Source: Naasia sp. SYSU D00057 (GTDB taxonomy: Bacteria > Actinomycetota > Actinomycetes > Actinomycetales > Microbacteriaceae). Taken from it: DNA of 64,000 nucleotides. A program made the position numbers and the translations under genes. The stretch lies in contig NZ_JAFMSZ010000001.1 in assembly GCF_017916505.1 (NCBI RefSeq), positions 1,178,001 to 1,242,000 on the forward strand, given 5' to 3'. The notes under the pieces were generated by a model that was given only the letters and a program-made list of their open reading frames with translations, was not told the DNA's origin and ran no database searches. This document shows, one piece after another, positions 60,579 to 64,000 of the stretch (its first letter is position 1; the number at the start of each line of letters is the position of its first letter).

Positions 60579-61568
60579 TTAGACGCCGACCAGGTTCTGG
60601 GCGAAGACGTGCGGGGTGAAGCCCGTGAGGTCCCCGATGCCCTCGCCCTGGCCGATCAGCTTGATGGGCAGGCCGGTGCGCTCCTGCACGGCGAGCACGA
60701 AGCCGCCCTTCGCCGAGCCGTCGAGCTTCGTCAGCACGAGCCCGGTCACACCGGCCGACTCGAGGAACGCCTCCGCCTGCATCAGCCCGTTCTGACCGGT
60801 CGTGGCGTCGAGCACGAGCAGCACCTCGGCGATCGGCGCCTGCTTCTCGATGACGCGCTTGATCTTGGTCATCTCGTCCATCAGCCCGCCCTTGGTGTGC
60901 AGGCGGCCGGCGGTGTCGATGATGACGATCTCGGTGCCGTTCCGCTTCGCCTGCTCGACGGTCTGGAAGGCGACGGAGGCGGGGTCCTGGCCCTGGTGCT
61001 GGGGCCGGACGATGTCGGCGCCGGCCCGCTCCGCCCAGGTGGTGAGCTGCTCGACGGCGGCGGCGCGGAACGTGTCGGCCGCGCCGACGACGACGGTGCG
61101 GCCGTAGTTGCGGACGAACTTGGCGAACTTGCCGATGGTCGTCGTCTTGCCCACGCCGTTGACGCCCACGACCAGGACGACCGCGGGACGGTCGGTGAGG
61201 CGGAGGGTCGGGTCGAACTTGGCGAGCCGCTCCTCGAGCGACTCCCGCAGCATCCTCTGCAGGTCGCGCGGATCCGTGGTGCGGAAGCGGTCGACCTTGC
61301 CCCGCAGGTCCTCGATGGTCTCCTCGGTCACCGTCGGCCCGAAATCGGCGCTGATCAGCGCGGCTTCGAGGCCGTCCCAGGTGTCCTCGTCGATGACGCG
61401 CTTGACGGGCACGGCGGGCGGCGCGGCCGGAAGCGCGGCCGGCGTGGTGCCCGCCGCCTCGGCGGGAGCCGCGGCCTCGGCGGGAGCCGCGGCGGGAGCG
61501 TCGGCACTGCCGCCGCCGAAGAGGTTGCGGAGGCGGCCGGCAAGCGACCAGGGGGTGCGATCTGCCAC
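60579..61568 (-). CDS. ftsY: Signal recognition particle receptor FtsY
   Basis: SRP receptor GTPase. 329 residues: an Ala/Pro-rich N-terminal A domain (about 15-55), the N domain, and the G domain with VGVNGVGKTTTIGKFAKFVR (P-loop), DTFRAAAVEQL, DTAGRLHTKGGLMDEM and TKLDGSAKGGFVL. Short acidic region compared with E. coli, as usual in actinobacteria. Acts with the ffh product encoded nearby. Confidence 0.97.
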   Translation of the reverse strand: MADRTPWSLAGRLRNLFGGGSADAPAAAPAEAAAPAEAAGTTPAALPAAPPAVPVKRVIDEDTWDGLEAALISADFGPTVTEETIEDLRGKVDRFRTTDPRDLQRMLRESLEERLAKFDPTLRLTDRPAVVLVVGVNGVGKTTTIGKFAKFVRNYGRTVVVGAADTFRAAAVEQLTTWAERAGADIVRPQHQGQDPASVAFQTVEQAKRNGTEIVIIDTAGRLHTKGGLMDEMTKIKRVIEKQAPIAEVLLVLDATTGQNGLMQAEAFLESAGVTGLVLTKLDGSAKGGFVLAVQERTGLPIKLIGQGEGIGDLTGFTPHVFAQNLVGV

Positions 61569-61672
61569 GCCATCAGCCTATCCGCGTCAACCCCGGCGGC
61601 CGGATCTGTGCGACCCCGGCCGCCGCCGCTAGGTTGGCAGCACCTCCTGCCCGGCGACGAACGGACCCCTGC

Positions 61673-62650
61673 ATGACGGTTCTCGGATTCCACGCCTCCC
61701 ACGAGCAGATCCCCCCGCGCGAGCTGCTGCGAGCGGTCCGCCGGGCCGAGGAGGTGGGCTTCACCGGCGGCATGTGCTCCGACCACATCGCCCCGTGGAG
61801 TGAGCGGCAGGGCGAGTCCGGGTTCGCCTGGTCCTGGCTCGGGTCGGCGATGGAGGCGACCGAGCTGCCGTTCGGCGTCGTCAACGCGCCGGGGCAGCGC
61901 TACCACCCGGCGATCGTCGCGCAGGCGGCGGCCACGCTGCAGTCCATGTACCCCGGCCGGCTGTGGGTCGCCCTCGGCTCGGGCGAGAACATCAACGAGC
62001 ACATCACCGGCGAGCGCTGGCCGCGCAAGGAGCTGCGCAATCAGCGGCTCCTCGAGTGCGTCGGAATCATCCGCGCCCTGCTCGCGGGCGAGGAGGTGAG
62101 CCACGAGGGCCTCGTCACCGTCGACCGGGCGAAGCTGTGGAGCCTTCCGCAGACTCCTCCGCCCCTGATCGGCGCGGCCGTCAGCGAGGAGACCGCGCGC
62201 TGGGTCGCCTCCTGGGCGGACGGCCTCGCCACCCTGGCGATCCCCGGCGACTCCGCGAAGCGGGTCGTCGACGCCTATCGCGACGCCGGGGGCCGCGGGC
62301 CCATCGTGCTCCAGCTGCATCTCAGCTACGCCAGCACCGAGGAGGAGGCGCTCGCCATCGCGCACGACCAGTGGCGCGCGGTCACCGTGTCGCCGCCCGC
62401 TGCGTGGGACCTCGACAGCACCGCCGCCTTCGACAATGCGACAGCGCTCATTCCCGCCGAGGCGATGCGCAGCAGCGTGCTCGTCAGCGCCGACCCCGCA
62501 CGGCACCGGGCCGCGATCGAGGAGGCGATCGCGCTCGGGGCGGACGAGCTGTATCTGCACCACGTGGGCCAGCAGCAGGACGAGTTCCTCGACGTGTTCG
62601 GGGAGCACGTCCTCCCCCAGCTGCCGGTGACGAGGCGGGCCCTCCGATGA
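61673..62650 (+). CDS. LLM-class oxidoreductase, TIGR03885-like
   Basis: A 325-residue luciferase-like protein: VLGFHASHEQIPPRELLRAV, GFTGGMCSDHIAPWSERQGE, LPFGVVNAPGQRYHPAIVAQ, LWVALGSGENINEHITGERW and TPPPLIGAAVSEETARWVAS. HASHEQ, SDHIAPWSERQG and GEN.NEH.TG fit the TIGR03885 group, which is usually found beside a trehalose-synthase-like amylase, as here. The stop overlaps that gene's ATG (ATGA). The start at 61673 follows the motif start rather than the longer frame. Confidence 0.87.
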   Translation: MTVLGFHASHEQIPPRELLRAVRRAEEVGFTGGMCSDHIAPWSERQGESGFAWSWLGSAMEATELPFGVVNAPGQRYHPAIVAQAAATLQSMYPGRLWVALGSGENINEHITGERWPRKELRNQRLLECVGIIRALLAGEEVSHEGLVTVDRAKLWSLPQTPPPLIGAAVSEETARWVASWADGLATLAIPGDSAKRVVDAYRDAGGRGPIVLQLHLSYASTEEEALAIAHDQWRAVTVSPPAAWDLDSTAAFDNATALIPAEAMRSSVLVSADPARHRAAIEEAIALGADELYLHHVGQQQDEFLDVFGEHVLPQLPVTRRALR

Positions 62651-64000
62651 GGATCACCGACACCAGCGACCTCTGGTGGAAGTCCGCCGTCATCTACTGC
62701 CTCGACGTCGAGACCTTCCTCGACGCGAACGGGGACGGACGGGGCGACTTCGTGGGCCTCGCCCACCGCATCGATCACCTCGCCACCCTCGGGGTGACGT
62801 GCCTCTGGCTGATGCCCTTCTATCCGACGGCCGAACGCGACGACGGCTACGACATCACCGACTTCTACGGGGTCGATCCGCGGCTCGGCTCGCACGGCGA
62901 GCTCGTCGAGGTGCTGCGCCTCGCGGCGGACCGCGGGATGCGGGTGATCGTCGACCTGGTCGTCAACCACACCTCCGACCAGCACCCCTGGTTCCGGTCC
63001 GCCCGCTCGAGCCGCGAGTCGCCGTACCGCGACTGGTACATCTGGCGCGACGAGCCGCCGCCCGGCAGCGCCGAGAACGTCTTCCCCGACAAGGAGGACG
63101 GCGTCTGGCAGCTGGACGAGAAGACGGGCCAGTACTACCAGCACAGCTTCTACCGGCAGCAGCCCGACCTCAACGTCACCAACCCGGCCGTCCGGGACGA
63201 GGTGGCGAAGATCATGGGGTTCTGGCTGCAGCTCGGCATCTCCGGCTTCCGGGTGGACGCCGTCCCGTTCTTCCTCGACACGGCGGGCGTCGAGAACGCG
63301 TCCGAGCTGCTCGCCGACCCGCACGAGTACCTGCGCGACCTGCGCGCGTTCATGAACCGGCGGTCGGGGCAGTCGATCCTGCTCGGCGAGGTGAACCTGC
63401 CCTACGACGACCAGCTGGCGTTCTTCGGGGGCCCGCTCGGCGGCGAGCTGACCATGCAGTTCGACTTCAACGCCATGCAGCGGATGTACCTCTCGTTCGC
63501 ACGGCAGGACGCGCGCCCGCTCATCGAGGCGCTGCGCGCCCGTCCGGCTCTCCCCGACGGGGCGCAGTGGGCGATCTTCGTGCGCAACCACGACGAGCTG
63601 ACCCTCGACAAGCTGAGCGAGGAGGAGCGCCAGGAGGTGTTCGCCGCGTTCGGCCCGGACCCGTCGATGCAGCTGTACGGGCGTGGCCTGCGCCGTCGCC
63701 TGCCGCCGATGGTGGACGGGGACCCGCGCCGCATCCGCCTCGCCTACAGCCTGCTGTTCGCCCTGCCCGGAACCCCCACGCTGTTCTACGGCGAGGAGAT
63801 CGGCATGGGCGAGAACCTCGCGATCGAGGGCCGCTCGTCCGTGCGCACGCCGATGCAGTGGACGCCCGGGGTGAACGGGGGATTCTCGACCGCGCCGGCG
63901 AAGAGGCTCCCCGCTCCGGTGACCGAGGGCGGCTACGGTCCCGAGTTCGTCAACGTCGAGGCGCAGCGGAACGACCCCGACTCGCTGCTCTCCTTCCTGC
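62647..64000 (+). CDS. Alpha-amylase family protein, trehalose-synthase-like, 3' end missing
   Basis: GH13 enzyme open at the window end, with about 451 residues visible. Starts MRITDTSDLWWKSAVIYCLD. The four GH13 regions are seen: DLVVNHTSD (I), GFRVDAVPFF (II, nucleophile D), LLGEVNLP (III, acid E) and FVRNHDELTL (IV, D). ANGDGRGDFVGL and DGYDITDFYGVDP match trehalose synthases (maltose isomerising) and their uncharacterised relatives. It is translationally coupled to the preceding LLM gene. Confidence 0.92.
   Translation, partial: MRITDTSDLWWKSAVIYCLDVETFLDANGDGRGDFVGLAHRIDHLATLGVTCLWLMPFYPTAERDDGYDITDFYGVDPRLGSHGELVEVLRLAADRGMRVIVDLVVNHTSDQHPWFRSARSSRESPYRDWYIWRDEPPPGSAENVFPDKEDGVWQLDEKTGQYYQHSFYRQQPDLNVTNPAVRDEVAKIMGFWLQLGISGFRVDAVPFFLDTAGVENASELLADPHEYLRDLRAFMNRRSGQSILLGEVNLPYDDQLAFFGGPLGGELTMQFDFNAMQRMYLSFARQDARPLIEALRARPALPDGAQWAIFVRNHDELTLDKLSEEERQEVFAAFGPDPSMQLYGRGLRRRLPPMVDGDPRRIRLAYSLLFALPGTPTLFYGEEIGMGENLAIEGRSSVRTPMQWTPGVNGGFSTAPAKRLPAPVTEGGYGPEFVNVEAQRNDPDSLLSFL

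Overview
This is a high-GC chromosomal window from an actinobacterium, most likely a member of the Microbacteriaceae. The inference rests on the roughly 70% GC composition, frequent GTG starts, a DUF2469 gene beside rnhB, F420/flavin LLM oxidoreductases, and a conserved housekeeping order on the minus strand: ftsY, ffh, rpsP, KH protein, rimM, trmD, rplS, lepB, rnhB, DUF2469, yraN, comM, dprA, xerC, rpsB, tsf, pyrH, frr, cdsA. Blocks of lineage-specific genes interrupt this backbone, often on the plus strand.

Layout: 1-6242 holds cdsA, frr, pyrH, tsf and rpsB, with an aminoglycoside-phosphotransferase-like gene wedged between tsf and pyrH. 6440-11417 holds a two-component system, a membrane protein and a sugar MFS transporter. 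11552-14548 holds an M23 peptidase, xerC, a metallophosphoesterase and a MOSC protein. 14556-17350 is a copper module: csoR, a CsoR operator and a CPH-type P-type ATPase with a His-rich N-terminus. 17479-23027 is a nitrogen-scavenging cluster (nitrilase, NCS1 permease, amidase, ureohydrolase) with a divergent XRE-cupin regulator and a palindromic operator. 23249-25768 encodes a secreted CotH/lamin-tail protein.

The most notable region is 26243-37095. A mobile element of about 10.85 kb with a large serine integrase has inserted into dprA, splitting it at the conserved RFLQRNR motif. The att sites can be reconstructed from the sequence. Its left half carries the integrase, a structured non-coding stretch, and a run of small orphan genes with ATGA overlaps. 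Its right half looks like a defence cargo: a P-loop ATPase with a HEPN-like protein (RNxxxH motif), an EVE-like/HNH nuclease overlapping a MazG-type pyrophosphohydrolase, a membrane-anchored PD-(D/E)XK-like protein, and a small gene preceded by an SOS-box-like sequence.

From 37093 the backbone resumes with the 5' part of dprA and continues to rpsP, with a methionine aminopeptidase gene inserted. Then come an EamA transporter, a YbdK-type glutamate-cysteine ligase, an LLM oxidoreductase, a nucleoside hydrolase, a TetR regulator divergent from a three-gene carbohydrate ABC transporter, a rhodanese, ffh, an aldo/keto reductase, a gamma-carbonic anhydrase, a second LLM protein, ftsY, and a TIGR03885-like LLM gene translationally coupled to an alpha-amylase/trehalose-synthase-like gene that runs off the end.

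Many intergenic gaps carry inverted repeats. Several share one design: short words repeated at 19-20 bp, followed by their inverted copies at the same period. I found no tRNA, rRNA, CRISPR array or IS element.
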